DNA from: Shinisaurus crocodilurus | Lineage: Eukaryota; Chordata; Lepidosauria; Squamata; Shinisauridae | DNA: 64,000 bases | Direction of reading: 5' to 3' | Assembly: GCA_021292165.1 (NCBI GenBank) | Contig: CM037888.1 | Span: 31,299,140-31,363,139 of the forward strand | Shown here: positions 53,734 through 64,000 of the stretch, in pieces | Layout of the letters: each line of letters begins with the position of its first letter | Position numbering within the stretch: the stretch's first letter is position 1 | Notes under the pieces: generated by a model | Told to the model about the DNA's origin: nothing | The model's database searches: none | The model's input: the letters and a program-made list of their open reading frames with translations, nothing else | Position numbers and translations under genes: made by a program

Positions 53734-53848
53734 CAGTGTTCTCCAACCTTGGGTCCCCAGATGTTTTTGGCCTGCAACTCCCACTGGCTGGGGCATGCTG
53801 GGAGTTGTAGGCCAAAAACATCTGGGGACCCAAGGTTGGAGAACACTG
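53734..53848. mobile_element. Family A hairpin MITE, exact 8-bp duplication
   Basis: Starts cagtgttctccaacc, ends ggttggagaacactg, with ctctatgg on both sides (53726-53733, 53849-53856). The left hairpin tip is shortened (caactcccactggctgg). This copy gives the cleanest proof that the family makes 8-bp duplications. Confidence 0.93.
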
Positions 53849-54289
53849 CTCTATGGCCTCTTTTCCTGCAGTACAAGCCTTTAATAGGCCGCCCCTCACT
53901 ACGCACAGACCTACAGCTCCTCTTGGCCTTAAAAGGGACTAGGGGAGACTGCGCCGCATCCCCATGCCTCTGCAGTTGTGATGCGCAGCTCTGCTTTGTC
54001 AGGGGAAAAAGCATCCCTTGAAGCTTAAAATAGCCTTGCCCCTGGAAAGAGGTCACGGCAGTGGCCCAGGGGGAGCGGGAAGAGGCAGCTACGAGCCAGG
54101 AAGGCGCAACCTCGAATGGAGCCTCTTCCCCGAAAGAAAGCAGGCCCTCGGCACGGCGCGCAGCTCTCCGGGCTCCGAGAACCGTCCTTGAGGGGGCAAG
54201 GTGTCGCGGCAACAAGCTCAGCACAGTCCTGAAGTCCGTTAATCGGATGCAAACTTTCCCCCTAATATCTTCACCTTGTAAATCCAGCA

Positions 54290-54690
54290 ACAGTGAACTG
54301 AACACAACTGTAATTCATGCCGGCGGCCGGGCTGATGTCATAAACCATGACAGCCAGAAGTTGAGAGGTTTATGAAGAGGGAGAAAAACCTTGAGAAAGA
54401 AGGAGGAAAGGAGTTCTGCAAAGGTTCGCTCTTTTTCTTGAGACAATCTTTACCCTAGGCGGCCCGGGGGGGGGCACGGCGGGGGAACCACTTGCCTTGG
54501 CTAAAGGCAACATTTGACAACAGAGCGGGAAGCGGTTCCACCTTTGCGGAGGCTCTGAGATGATAGAGACGCATCTAAACATCTCTGTCAGAAGTCAGAA
54601 GGATATTAAATTCTGTCAGCGATTACTATTTACAGCTTGTCAGCCCTGCAATATCCTGTTACAGATAACTGTTACTTTCCAGTGAAAATC
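54290..54690. other. Unassigned unique sequence, possible conserved element
   Basis: 'cggccgggctgatgtcataa' and 'cagcgattactatttacagc' in unique-looking sequence, plus a G-run near 54468. No coding frame or repeat. Confidence 0.25.
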
Positions 54691-54969
54691 TTGATTTGCT
54701 TTCCGCTAACAGATCCGCCTTCTTGCACATTCCATACATGCGGGCGTCCTTCCTGTCCCAAGTCACATAGCCATGTATGCATTTCCTGCAAGAAGGACGC
54801 GCTTGTAAATATAGAGGGCCTGAATCTTGTGGCCAAATCTTGCTCTATGTAAGTGAAAAGGGAGGCACCGTCATGGGCCAATGCACACCTCTGCTCCTAG
54901 AGGCTGCAGAAGAAAGCGGCTTAAACGGCAAGGGTTGCACGGCTCAATCGGATCGAAGTCCATCCGGTT

Positions 54970-55094
54970 CAGGCTTTCCCAACTTGGGGTCCCCAGACTA
55001 TACCCACTATCATCCCAGCTAGCACAGCCAATGGTCAGGGATGATGGGAGCTGTAGTCCAACCTCATCTGGGGACCCAAGGCTGGGAAAGGCTG
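54970..55094. mobile_element. Hairpin MITE (family C relative)
   Basis: Termini caggctttcccaact and gctgggaaaggctg. Arms 'ggggtccccaga' and 'catctggggacccaaggc', loop 'agcacagccaatggtcaggg'. The left arm is partly rearranged (actatacccactatcatccc). Confidence 0.75.
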
Positions 55095-55146
55095 AACACG
55101 TTGATTCCAGCAAGCAGCTAGATGTCTCCTCCAGCAGGGCATAAAG

Positions 55147-55455
55147 ACAACATAAGAACATAAGAAGTTCCACGCTGGATCAGAGCAAGGGTCCATCTAG
55201 TCCAGCATTCTGTTCACACAGTGGCCAACCAGCTGCCCACGGGAAACCCACACGCAGGCATGAGTACGACAGCACCCTCCCGCCCATGCTCCCCAGCAAC
55301 TGGGGTGCATAGGCATACTGCCTCTGATGCCGGAGGTAGCATATAGCCAGTCAGGTCTAGCAGCCGTTGATAGCCTTCTCCTTCGTGAATTTGACAATCC
55401 CCCCTTTTAAAGCCATCCAAATTGGTGGCCATCACCACATCCTGTGGAAGTGACT
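55147..55455 (-). mobile_element. CR1 3' end, antisense
   Basis: 'cataagaacataagaagttc', 'tggatcagagcaagggtcca tctagtccagcattctgttc', 'gccaaccagctgcccacgg' and 'ttaaagccatccaaattggt ggccatcacc' are the reverse of the 3' end at 30300-30590. About 300 bp. Confidence 0.85.
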
Positions 55456-56399
55456 TCCACAGCAGTTTCTCAAATTCCCAAATGTGCCCACGGGTCCAAA
55501 AAGGCTGGGGACCCCTGGGTTAGGATATCAGAACTATTACTCGTTCTTCTGTACCAAATGGTTATTTGTCCTGGCTGTTATTTTCCATCAATAAATATAT
55601 TTATGTATTTTAATTCATGGAATGTGTTCCGTAGTCTGGAGGATTCACCCCTCACGCTAGCTTTGAATTACACAGCCAAGTATATAAAATGGAGACTTCT
55701 ACTGCTCTCCATAAATCAGTTGGTAATGGCAGCAGGTTATTTTTTTTTGGGGGGGGGGGATATTTGGGGAAGTCCAGACTCAGTAGACAGGCGGAGTGAC
55801 TGACCTGATGACCTTTAGGGGCCCTGCACCTTGTAGGGAACTCCTAGAAAGCCACACTGGTATGGGGAGGGGCATATACTGCTTATGAACACAGAGGCTC
55901 CATTCAGCCATCATGACTAGATCAATAGCCATTGATTGGATTAGACAGTTCAGGGAGGTTAGGCCTTTCTCAAAGCCATCTAATCTAAACAGACACTATT
56001 GGCATTGGCTGATAGGCAAAGGATGCTGTTTCAGCTTCCCCCCCCCCACCGAAAAATAAATAATAACACTGGGAATTCTGGAAAACAGACAAGACAGCAT
56101 TACACTTGGAAATCTGGCGTTCCAAAAATAGGAGCACGATACTTGCAGCCTCCAGATCTCACTGGAAGTTGGATCTGTCAAGCCCTGGGACCCATCCAAA
56201 CTTAGGCTGAACTGAAAGACGGTGAGTCCTCTCTCACCTCCTCTGAGTAGTTAGGAAACCAGTCACCCAATGCAAGGATGCAACAGATAGGAACTTCTAA
56301 AAGCTTTCTGGGAGGTCCAGGAAAACAAAGCCTAGAGCATGCCAGAAATGAATAATGGCCGTGATGCTGTTTTAGCTATTTCATGCACACTAGCAAACA

Positions 56400-56600
56400 G
56401 TCAGTGCCCAGGAATAGCTTTTGCTTTTTAAATAAAAAGAACCTATTTTAAGGAACTAAAATAGTTTCAAAGAAATTATTTTCATGGAAATTAATTAGCC
56501 TTCCTAGGAATTTAATTACATCTCCCTGATACAGACAGCCTTAATTATCCAATAATCCTATTTTCTACAAGCAAAGAAGATTACAAGAATGCTCTATGAT
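56400..56600. other. AT-rich candidate conserved non-coding element
   Basis: 'atggaaattaattagccttc', 'ggaatttaattacatctccc' and 'ccttaattatccaataatcc': four TAATTA-type cores in about 100 bp, no repeat signature. A homeodomain-bound enhancer is one possibility. Chance AT richness is another. Confidence 0.3.
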
Positions 56601-56639
56601 GGAACACCAATCAATTCCCCATCACCTCTCACATTTTGC

Positions 56640-56870
56640 TTTTATTTATTAAGAGGTTTTACATCTACCTTTCTGCCATTTGGTGTCCAAAGTGTTTCAC
56701 AAAATGTTTTTAATCACACAGGGTCTTTTTTTAAGCGCAGGGAGCTCTGCAATCTCCATCATCTTGTCCACCTTCACAACAACTCTGTAAGGAAGGACAT
56801 GCTTCTCTACATTTTATTGAAGGGATATAAAAGGCAAGAGGAAGGGACATGTTGAAGGACAGCGGCATAA
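56640..56870 (-). mobile_element. Possible antisense LINE fragment
   Basis: 'ttttatttattaagaggttt tacatctacctttctgcc' and 'caccttcacaacaactctgt aaggaagg' resemble a reversed LINE/SINE tail. Weak. Confidence 0.35.
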
Positions 56871-57412
56871 CTTAAACTTAGGTCCATTTCCACACCAGCT
56901 CCAGTATGTTAAGGCAACCACTTCTTGGAGTGACTGAGAATCCCTTTGGAAATCTTTTTAACGCTTGAAAAAAAATTACAGAAGAGCTAGGGTTAATTAA
57001 GCAGCCACAAAGACCAGTGAATGAAAACGTGGGGCATAAATCTCTTATATAAAAGGGAATTAAAATCAATTACATTAAAACCAATTAAAAACCTTTTTTT
57101 ATCATTTGAAAGTTGTCCATGATTAATTGGGCAGCAGACTTTTAAGGAGATTTCCTTTATTAAAAATGACTAACACTTGCACAAACTGGGGGTGGGTGGG
57201 TGGTGCTCTTGGGCGTGGCGTTCCTCCTCCCTCTCTCACAGCCAAGAGAATGCTTCTTCCAAGATGGCACCTGCCACAACACAGCTGTGAATCATCTAAA
57301 CACAAGGAAAGCATATCTATGTTTCTTTCTTCAAAAGTATTCTATTCATACGCATGGTATTTAAAACTGATCAGACAACCAAAACCCCCATGATTAAAAT
57401 TGAAAGATTCAG

Positions 57413-57548
57413 ATCAGCCTTCCCAACCAGGTGCCCTCCTGATGTGTTGGACTACAGCTCCCATCGTCCCCAGCCAGCATGCCCACCAGCTGCACTGCCT
57501 GAGGAATGAAGGGAATTGCAGCGAGGGGTCCCCAGTTAGGGAAGATTG
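57413..57548. mobile_element. Degraded hairpin MITE (family C relative)
   Basis: 'tcagccttcccaaccaggtg', 'gtgttggactacagctccca tcgtccccagccagc' on the left and 'ggggtccccagttagggaa' on the right. The right arm is heavily diverged. Confidence 0.5.
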
Positions 57549-57947
57549 TTGTGAACTGTGCACCCAAAGGCAAAGATTTGTGCTTGTTTTTGTAGAGCAC
57601 CGAGCACATATTAAGTCCTTTAAAAATAATAAACTGATGACAACAGACTCCTTTCATCAGGTTATTATCGTCCTAGAAAGAGCACGGTGTCTTCTTCGGA
57701 ATACCATCAAGTGAACGCTTCTTCACTGACGTTCTGCCCTTTCTATTTCGTTGTTCCACAATATGGGAAATCTGACTTGACCCACAAGCATGGCTATGGA
57801 GCCGGTGGATGGATGTACGCTGCTCAATCTCTCACCATTCAATAGTAACGTCACCGGTGAATGGGTGACCTGACTCCCTTGGAAAGCATAAAGCTGGATC
57901 CAGAGTGGGGCGCAGAGTGATCCTATGCCCCTAAACAGCATCACCAC

Positions 57948-58425
57948 ACTTTAAGAAGGACGTAGACAAACTGGAGAGGGTTCAGAGGAGGGCAACAAGG
58001 ATGATAAAGGGACTGGAAACAAGGCCCTATGAGGAGAGACTGAAAGAACTGGGCAGAAGAGGAGACTGAGGGGAGATAGGATCGCACTCTTCCAGTACTT
58101 GAAGGGATGTCACACAGAGGAGGGCCAGGATCTCTTCTCGATCATCCCAGTTTGCAGGACACGGAATTATGGGCTCAAGTTACAGGAACCTTGATTCCAC
58201 CTAAACATCAGGAAAAATTTCCTGACTGTCAGAGCAATAAGACAATGGAACCAACTACCTAGGGAGGTGGTGGGCTCTCCCACTCTGGAGGCATTCAAGG
58301 TGCGGCTGGACTGCCATCTGTCGGGGATGCTTTGACCCGGACTTCCTGCATTGAGCAGGGGGTTGGACTCGATGGCCTTGTAGGCTCCTTCCAACTCTAC
58401 TTTTCTATGATTCTATGATCTAGAG
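57948..58425 (+). mobile_element. CR1 3' end, copy 4
   Basis: Reads [18 protein letters not shown] then [19 protein letters not shown], a small deletion, 'FHL..NIRKNFLTVRAIRQW' and 'VRLDCHLSGML'-type text, then 'gagcagggggttggactcga', 'ccttccaactctacttttct atgattctatga'. It extends about 100 bp further 5' than 34636-35037. Inactive. Confidence 0.85.
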
Positions 58426-59754
58426 GGCCACGGGATTTTTTTGGAGTCCCAGCCCTACCCCACTCCTGTAGCTGGCACAGAAAGAACCTGCACTGGCAGT
58501 GTCTCCGAGGTTGTTAGAGCGACCCCGGAGAAGGGGTGAACAGCAGGGGAACTCCATCCCCAAAATAGGTTCACCACCATGGACAGCGCCATGGACAGCG
58601 CCTACGAAGCTCCAAATAAAACCTGAAAAACCTGTAATGGAAAAGGAGCCCCACCAAAATAGGAATCACACCAGCCTCCCCGGGTGAAGAGGGTGTTCTG
58701 GGGCGGCAGGGAGGGGAGGGGACTGGGTCTGCCAGGATTCGATGCATCTTTGCCCCCGCACTCCTCCTGCCCTGCGTTGGATGCCCATCATCCTCTGAGT
58801 TTGGAGGCCTCCGAGCATTCCCACTGGATTGCCCTTAGCATACTGAAGCCCCACGGAAATGAGTGGAAAATGTAAATCATTTATTTCAATGCAACTTAAC
58901 TTAGTGCGGATCCATCCTACTAGGAACATTCTGGCTGCCGTGTTTCACCCACGACTGCACATTCAGACCTGCGAATCCTCACTTGACGTTGCAGGTCCCA
59001 CCCAATGAGCACACGTGAGTACCACCGTATTCCCTTCACTTGTAGGCACTGTGCAAGAGCCACATGACGGCAGGTTCCCCAGAGAGGAGGGTGGTGGGCC
59101 GGAGCAGAACCCAGCACCAGGAACTCATCTGCATAGACTACAACTTGGATGGGCACTAATATAAGAGTTCCTCATTTGCATCACACTTCCGAATTCAGCG
59201 GCTCCACCTTGAAAAGCATTTTATATATTTTGGGCCAGAAACAAAACCATGTGCTGTCCAAGGTAGCTTGACTGGACTAAGTATTGTCAGGTTTTTAAAG
59301 CACCCCTGAGTACCAAGCCAAACTCCGGTTTGGCAGAGAAGGCAAGAACGGGGGAGACGGAAGTTCTGCAAAATAGCAAGCTAGTTTAAGACGCCCCACT
59401 CCTTTTGACAACCAGCAAGCTGTCCCCATTCATGCTGAGCTGAATGTACAATGCTCTAGTATTTACAAGCTCCCACCCTCCCCAGCCAGTAGGACCCACG
59501 GTCAGGTAGCTGAAGGCTGGCCTCGAAGGACACAGGAGGACTATGGCCAGATCGAAAGAAAGCACAACGGGCTCCGAGGGAGGCCCTGATCACAAGGAAA
59601 ACACACAGCCTCATAGCAGCAGGCAGCAAATGCAGAGCCCAATTTTAGAGGCAAAGATACTGGAACGAGACTCATTGGGCCCTGATCTCAGCGACTCCAG
59701 CCTCTTGTGGCAGTAGGGAAGCACCGAAGACAGCACTGAACTAGGGGCGTTTTA

Positions 59755-60055
59755 CAGCCGCTCCAGGGCAGCGCCATCTTGACGTCGTTCCCACAGAGCA
59801 AGCCACTCTAGGAAGCCTGTGCACCGTAAGTGCCTTGCGGGCACTTCTCCCGCCCGCCCCACACACACCCCAAACGCCAAACTGGATGAGAGGCAGATAC
59901 TGTCCCGAAACCCCACGAACTGGCCTCCAATCAGCGCTCCCAGCTCCATCCCAGCCCGCCTGCACAACGTCCAGGTACCCGCGGCCTCTCCAGCCGCGGC
60001 CTCCCCGCCTCGCCCACACAAAGGAAGGAGTGCCAATCACGCCAGTCTTCAACCC
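59755..60055 (-). promoter_or_regulatory. Candidate CpG promoter and start codon, minus strand
   Basis: CpG-containing block with two CCAAT boxes (59927-59931, 60033-60037) and, on the minus strand, gtcaagATGGcgc, a match to the YY1-type CAAGATGGCGC motif that often overlaps start codons. The ATG is at 59777-59775 in good Kozak context (A at -3, G at +4). It opens MALPWSG, then a possible donor gct|gtaaaa near 59755. No downstream exons were identified. The two long minus-strand frames in other phases are probably chance. Confidence 0.35.
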
Positions 60056-60147
60056 CCTGGTGAGCTTCTGCTTGAGTGAGGACTCAGGCTATCAAACTGC
60101 CTCCGCTTTACTAGCCCAGCTCCCTTGTTTGCTTTTGCAGGAGAAAA

Positions 60148-60177
60148 GGCAGGCAGGCAGGCAGGCAGGCAGGCAGA
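60148..60177. repeat. (GGCA)n microsatellite
   Basis: Seven AGGC/GGCA units. Confidence 0.9.
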
Positions 60178-60209
60178 AGTTCCTCTTAACGCAGAGGCAA
60201 CGCTTCCTA

Positions 60210-60478
60210 ATTCCTTTGCACGCTGAACAACTCCCTTGGATTGAGAGCATAATTCGTTCCGGAAACGTGCTTGTAATCCAAAACACTCTTATATCAAAAC
60301 GAAATCCCCCCCCAAAAAATTGTACAGAGGTTTTTAATTTCAGCCGTACTACAGTACTTGTATTGCAAGACGTCGCTTGTATATCAAGTCAAAAAAAATT
60401 AAATAAATATTTAAAATTTTGCTTGTCTTGCAAAATGCTCTCAAACCAAGTTACTTGTAATCCAAGGTATTACTGTAC
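60210..60478. mobile_element. Tigger-like (Tc1/mariner) non-autonomous element, copy 1
   Basis: Left 'cccttggattgagagcataa ttcgttccgg', right 'acttgtaatccaaggtatta ctgtac'. The ends are inverted (ccttggatt.. / ..aatccaagg), and the outer ggtattactgta with TA is typical of TA-inserting elements. Internal 'gcaagacgtcgcttgtatat' and 'ttgcttgtcttgcaaaatgc'. Confidence 0.65.
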
Positions 60479-60828
60479 ATATAAAATGAGGCAGTTAGCT
60501 TTGATCAGCATTGGCAGACATAAGTGGGTGTATCAGCAATATTTGACAAAATCAGCTCAGCTCCCCAGGGTGGGGAGATGTCATTAAGGCACAGAATGGG
60601 GTGTGTGTGTGGGTGGGGGGGATCATTAGCTGATCCATAAATGATTGCACAGTGGCAGGATCCTGTCACTCCCCCTTCAATGTCATCTGCAGAATTTGGC
60701 TTTAAAAACAGACCCAGGGGAGGGGAAGAAATCCATCTGCGTTTGCTTGCAGAGGATAAAACTGCCCTTGAAAAAGGGGGCAGCAGGACAAACACTGCCC
60801 GGCCCTTCTAACAGCCGATCTGCACAGT

Positions 60829-61076
60829 ACAGGAATACCTTGGATTGCAAGTAACTTGGTCTGAGAGCGTTTTGCAAGACAAGCAAAAATTTTTTTTAAT
60901 TTTGACTTGATAAACGAGCGAGGTCTTGCAAGACAAGTGTAGGGATGTAACCGCTCGCCTCGAGCAGGCGTAGGGGGCCAAAATTGGCCCCGCTCACGCC
61001 CGCCAGAGACTCGCTTTGATATAAGAGTGCACGGTTCCGGAACGAATTATGCTTGCAATCCAAGGTATTACTGTAA
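60829..61076. mobile_element. Tigger-like element, copy 2, opposite orientation
   Basis: Left 'tacaggaataccttggattg caagtaac', right 'cttgcaatccaaggtattac tgta'. Same family as copy 1 but inverted. It contains an unusual GC-rich block 'aaccgctcgcctcgagcagg' to 'gccccgctcacgcccgcc' (60949-61004) that is absent from copy 1. Confidence 0.7.
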
Positions 61077-61261
61077 TACGCTGAGCGCAAAGAGGTGGCA
61101 GCGGAGGAAACCGTCTGGCTGGTGTTCCACAAACACCTGGGTACACAAGTCCAAGTAACATCCGGCTGCTCTTGAGACCTGTGTGGCTCAAGGCGCCCCG
61201 ATTAGAAGACATTGTGCAGCTACTATTCCATATTTTCCTTCGTAATAGATTTTCTGTGATA

Positions 61262-61287
61262 ACAACAACAACAACAACAACAACAAA
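61262..61287. repeat. (AAC)n microsatellite
   Basis: About eight AAC units. Confidence 0.9.
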
Positions 61288-61552
61288 AGACAGAAGTAAT
61301 TGTGGGAAAATACGGCAGGGTTATAGCGGGAAGACATCACGTGGCTCCCCGTAAAATTCCACGAATGAGGCAGAGCGGCTACACAATAAAAGCCTCATAT
61401 GGGAGCACCCTAAAAGTCACAAGAGGGCAGCTGAATGGGACTCGGGGGAATCCAGAAGCTTTTACAGAATGCCAAGGATTTCAGTTTTGTAAATCCTATT
61501 TACAAGGATTTCAGTTTTGTAAATAGGTTTCTAGTCCTTAGGAGGGAAGGAA

Positions 61553-61638
61553 GGGCTGTAGCTCAATGGCAGAGCATATGTATTGCATGAAAGAGGTCCC
61601 AGGTTCAATCTGTGGGATCTCCAGGAAGGGCCGGGAAA
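61553..61638 (+). mobile_element. tRNA-headed SINE, 5' part
   Basis: 'gggctgtagctcaatggcag', 'agcatatgtattgcatgaaa', 'ggtcccaggttcaatctgtg', then 'aggaagggccgggaaa'. It is cut off at 61639 by a hAT-type terminus (cagggccggcgcc). Confidence 0.75.
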
Positions 61639-62120
61639 CAGGGCCGGCGCCAAAGGTAGGCATGCTTGGGCACCTGCCAAGGGTCCACAACCCAGCAGTG
61701 GGCCACCGACAAAACCCCCCTGGGCTCGCTCCTCCTCTTCCTCACTGCAACCTGCTCGTTCACCCGCCTCTCGCTCTGGCCCAGGCAACGGTGGTGGTGA
61801 GAAGGAAGGAGGAGCAGGAGATGCCGCGGCCTACTCTCTCCCTGGCTCTCCGCCCGTTAAGCACGCCAGTGGTAGCGAGGAGGAGAAAGAGGCGGAGGAG
61901 CAAGAGCCGCTGGCGGCCCTGGCAGCGAGGAGGGAGGCTCACAGAGGCAAGGGGCCCGCTGCGCCCAGCCCGCCCAGGGGCCCGCACAAAAACCTGGCAC
62001 CGGCACAGCTGGGAAAGAGGCCCGTCCGAAGAGGCCCGTGGAGAGCGGCTACCGGTCAGCGCAGACGGTACCGAACCACGGCCCGACAAGGTACACGGCA
62101 GCTGTGCATGTTCCTAAGGG
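61639..62120. mobile_element. CpG-rich hAT relative, left end clear, right end not found
   Basis: Left terminus cagggccggcgccaaagg matches the logic of the end at 52329 (caggaccggtgc). The interior is GC-rich with low-complexity gaggaggagaaagaggcgg. Open frames of 180 or so codons on both strands are compositional. The right boundary is a guess. Confidence 0.45.
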
Positions 62121-62681
62121 TATGAAGCAGAGGGAAGGATCCAACCCTAAATTGACTCACTTTGGCTGAGGTACGCCTAAGGAAGATGCTTCAGTATTAT
62201 GCTACGATACGCTGCTATGTTATGGCAATAATAAAATTATGCCAGTAAGCCACCTTTGCCCCCGGCTTTTAAAAAAACAATATTGAGATGTCTGTCTGTT
62301 TGTTGTCGTGTTTTTTTTTTAAAGCAAAGGTTAATAACTGCTTTGGATTTCAAGTGAAGCGTTGCACTTTGATATGAAGCTTACACAAAATGCAGTTATT
62401 GACCAGGTTTATGGCTGGGATTCTCATTCCCTTTTTCCACTGCAGAGAGAGGAAGAGCACACTATGCAAGAAGACAGAAGACCCTCTCCAGGCCCCCTAA
62501 AAGCCATGCACTAGTCCTCCGCACCAGCGAGAGCTAGAAGAGGTGACACCCGAAGATGTGCTCAGGCCCCAATAATGCACCATTCATGACGCGCTAGGAG
62601 TCTGCAACCACGCGCCTTGCCCTCTGCACCACTACAGTGGCTTACCACAGGAAGGAGCTGCCAACCCATTCTGCTGTGCTG

Positions 62682-62733
62682 GCGCGCGCACACACACACA
62701 CACACATGCACGCACGCACGCACGCACGCACAC
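62682..62733. repeat. (CA)n/(CACG)n compound microsatellite
   Basis: gcgcgc, then CA units, then cacgcacgcacg tetramers. Confidence 0.9.
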
Positions 62734-62854
62734 TGCAGCCAGCCACGGGGTGGTATTTGCGGCCACCAGCTCAGTAGCGATCAGATGTCATGAGGGTCCA
62801 ATAGGATTCCACCTGGCCCCATACAACTGCTGGTCTGGATCCCCGGAGGGAGGA

Positions 62855-63005
62855 GAGTAATTTATTTGTTTGTAGCATTTTCATGCTGCCCTTCAGTTCA
62901 GCCAAAAATAATAATAATCCCAGAGCAGCTCACAAAGTTAAGAAATAAGACAGGCCCAGCCTGCAGGCTTATAATCTAAAAGGCATGACACAAAAGGAAA
63001 AAGGG
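62855..63005 (-). mobile_element. LINE-like 3' end, antisense
   Basis: Same family as 2435-2605: 'gtaatttatttgtttgtagc', 'cagagcagctcacaaagtta', 'gcaggcttataatctaaaag', 'acacaaaaggaaaaagggat'. Confidence 0.5.
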
Positions 63006-63047
63006 ATTAGGAGGGAGAAGGAACAAAAGCAAATTCAGGCATTACAT

Positions 63048-63182
63048 CAGTGTTCTCCAGCCTTGGGTCCCCAGATGTTTTTGGCCTACAACTCCCAGCA
63101 TGCCCCAGCCAGCTACGCTGGCTGGGGCATGCTGGGAGTTGTAGGCCAAAAACATCTGGGGACCCAAGGCTGGAGAACATTG
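63048..63182. mobile_element. Full-length family A hairpin MITE
   Basis: 135 bp, cagtgttctccagcc … ccagccagctacgctggctg … ggctggagaacattg. Flanks cattacat/cactagat match at 6 of 8. Both arms carry the same compensating change (ccagcc/ggctgg), so the hairpin remains paired. Confidence 0.9.
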
Positions 63183-63579
63183 CACTAGATTCTTAGTTAC
63201 AAAGTTCAGTAGTCATGGAGCTGAACCTAAGCTCAGTGGAAGGGCTGCTGCTTCTTCTTCCTTTGAGGAGCTCAGCAGCTGTGGCACTAAAGTGGTAGGC
63301 TTGCACTGTGTGTCTCCCTTGCCTGCTGGTCTCCGGACCATTTGCCCTGGCACAGTTAAAGCCATGCAATCTTTCTTACCCCTCATCGACAGCAATAAGC
63401 AAATAAACAGCATTCAGCAAGAGTGTCAGCAGCATCACCTCCAGCGCAGAACATCAGAAGGCAGATATCATACTTGGAATCAAATCTCAGACCACAACCA
63501 CTGAACACAGCCTACTGTAGTGGCTGCATTGGGGGGAAAAACCCTGTATTTTCCTTCCATCCCTAAACATTAAGGGGAA

Positions 63580-63604
63580 AACACACACACACACACACAC
63601 ACAC
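63580..63604. repeat. (CA)n microsatellite
   Basis: About 12 CA units. Confidence 0.9.
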
Positions 63605-64000
63605 CGCTAAAAGATCTCTTCTGACCCATAAAAGAAAAAGAGGGGAAACTTACCATCCCAGCAGCACATGAATCACTCCCTCCAACACAGGCCAGGCCTT
63701 TCTTTTTGTACTTTCCCTCGAGAGGAGGAGGTAGGGAGCAAAAATGAAGTGATTCAGAGTCACAGGGAAAGCCCTGAACCCCAGTTTACAAGATACGTTT
63801 CCGCTGCCCTAGTCTAAAAATCACATGTTAAAAATCAAATCCCTCACTCACTTTCTGATCCCTTTTCACCCGAGGTTTATGTCTAGGCGTAAGCCTGCAA
63901 GGGAGGGCAGAAGTCTCGTCAGCGACATCTTAACAGAAGCTACGGTATTTCCTACACTGTTGCAGAATCAAGAGAGAAGGGCTATGAGTCCCTTCCGCCC

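Noticed and set aside
53694..54305. Minus-strand frame of 203 residues
   Set aside because: Its C-terminal part is the MITE at 53734-53848. The rest is unrecognised and lacks splice or start support.
59835..60587. Longest open frame in the window (250 residues, plus)
   Set aside because: It crosses the candidate minus-strand promoter, a (GGCA)n repeat and a Tigger-like element. Nothing conserved in it.
61566..62125. Two overlapping plus-strand frames of 180-183 residues
   Set aside because: They begin in a tRNA-SINE and continue through GC-rich hAT-like sequence. Low-complexity Glu/Arg-rich composition, no recognisable domain.
2961..63188. Recurring predicted peptides such as QCSPTLGPQMFLAYNSQHAP and GHAGSCRPKTSGDPRLEN at many loci
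   Set aside because: They are the two strands of the family A hairpin MITE in translation. They occur only where the MITE does and have no consistent start or continuation.

Overview
The window reads as intergenic or intronic DNA from a squamate reptile (lizard or snake lineage). The main evidence is several copies of the Sauria SINE (tRNA-like head, tail ending in a sequence like aaaaaggcggggtataaa plus an ATAA run), together with CR1, L2-like and Bov-B/RTE-like LINE remnants and many short hAT-type MITEs. Base composition is mixed, with CA/GT microsatellites throughout. I found no convincing intact protein-coding gene, tRNA, rRNA or CRISPR array. Almost every open frame is a translated repeat, a microsatellite or a GC-rich chance frame.

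Layout. 1-6.5 kb: L2 relics, a 5S-headed CR1-tailed SINE, a hairpin MITE, a ~0.63-kb LTR-like repeat and LINE 3' ends. 6.5-15 kb: a composite MITE and a 334-bp hAT element with a perfect 8-bp target duplication, in otherwise unassigned sequence. 15-21 kb: a frameshifted collagen-like relic, a compound 5S-tRNA SINE, L2 ORF2 relics, an L1-like insertion with a 15-bp target duplication, and the second LTR-like copy in opposite orientation. 21-25 kb: a recent inverted repeat (arms ~360-390 bp, ~2.8-kb spacer). 25-34 kb: Sauria SINEs and a 2.3-kb CR1 copy with recognisable reverse transcriptase motifs. 34.6-37.1 kb: a CR1 3' end, then a non-autonomous Helitron (TC...CTAG, inserted between A and T) carrying a ~20-unit G-rich minisatellite. 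40.5-43.8 kb: a CR1 graveyard with nested MITEs, a 5S-CR1 SINE and a Sauria SINE. 44-55 kb: several hAT elements with exact 8-bp duplications, a SINE nested in a MITE, and a CpG-rich 517-bp hAT. 55-64 kb: CR1 3' ends, a possible minus-strand CpG promoter at ~59.8-60.05 kb, a pair of Tigger-like elements and more MITEs.

The most interesting structures are: (1) hairpin MITE families with unrelated termini that share one palindromic core; (2) a four-copy SINE family joining a 5S rRNA-type promoter to a CR1 3' tail; (3) the Helitron with its G-run minisatellite; (4) the collagen-like relic; and (5) two weak promoter candidates, the only hints of host genes. Everything rests on reading the sequence by eye. 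Repeat family names come from recognised motifs, not database searches, and most outer boundaries without target duplications are approximate.
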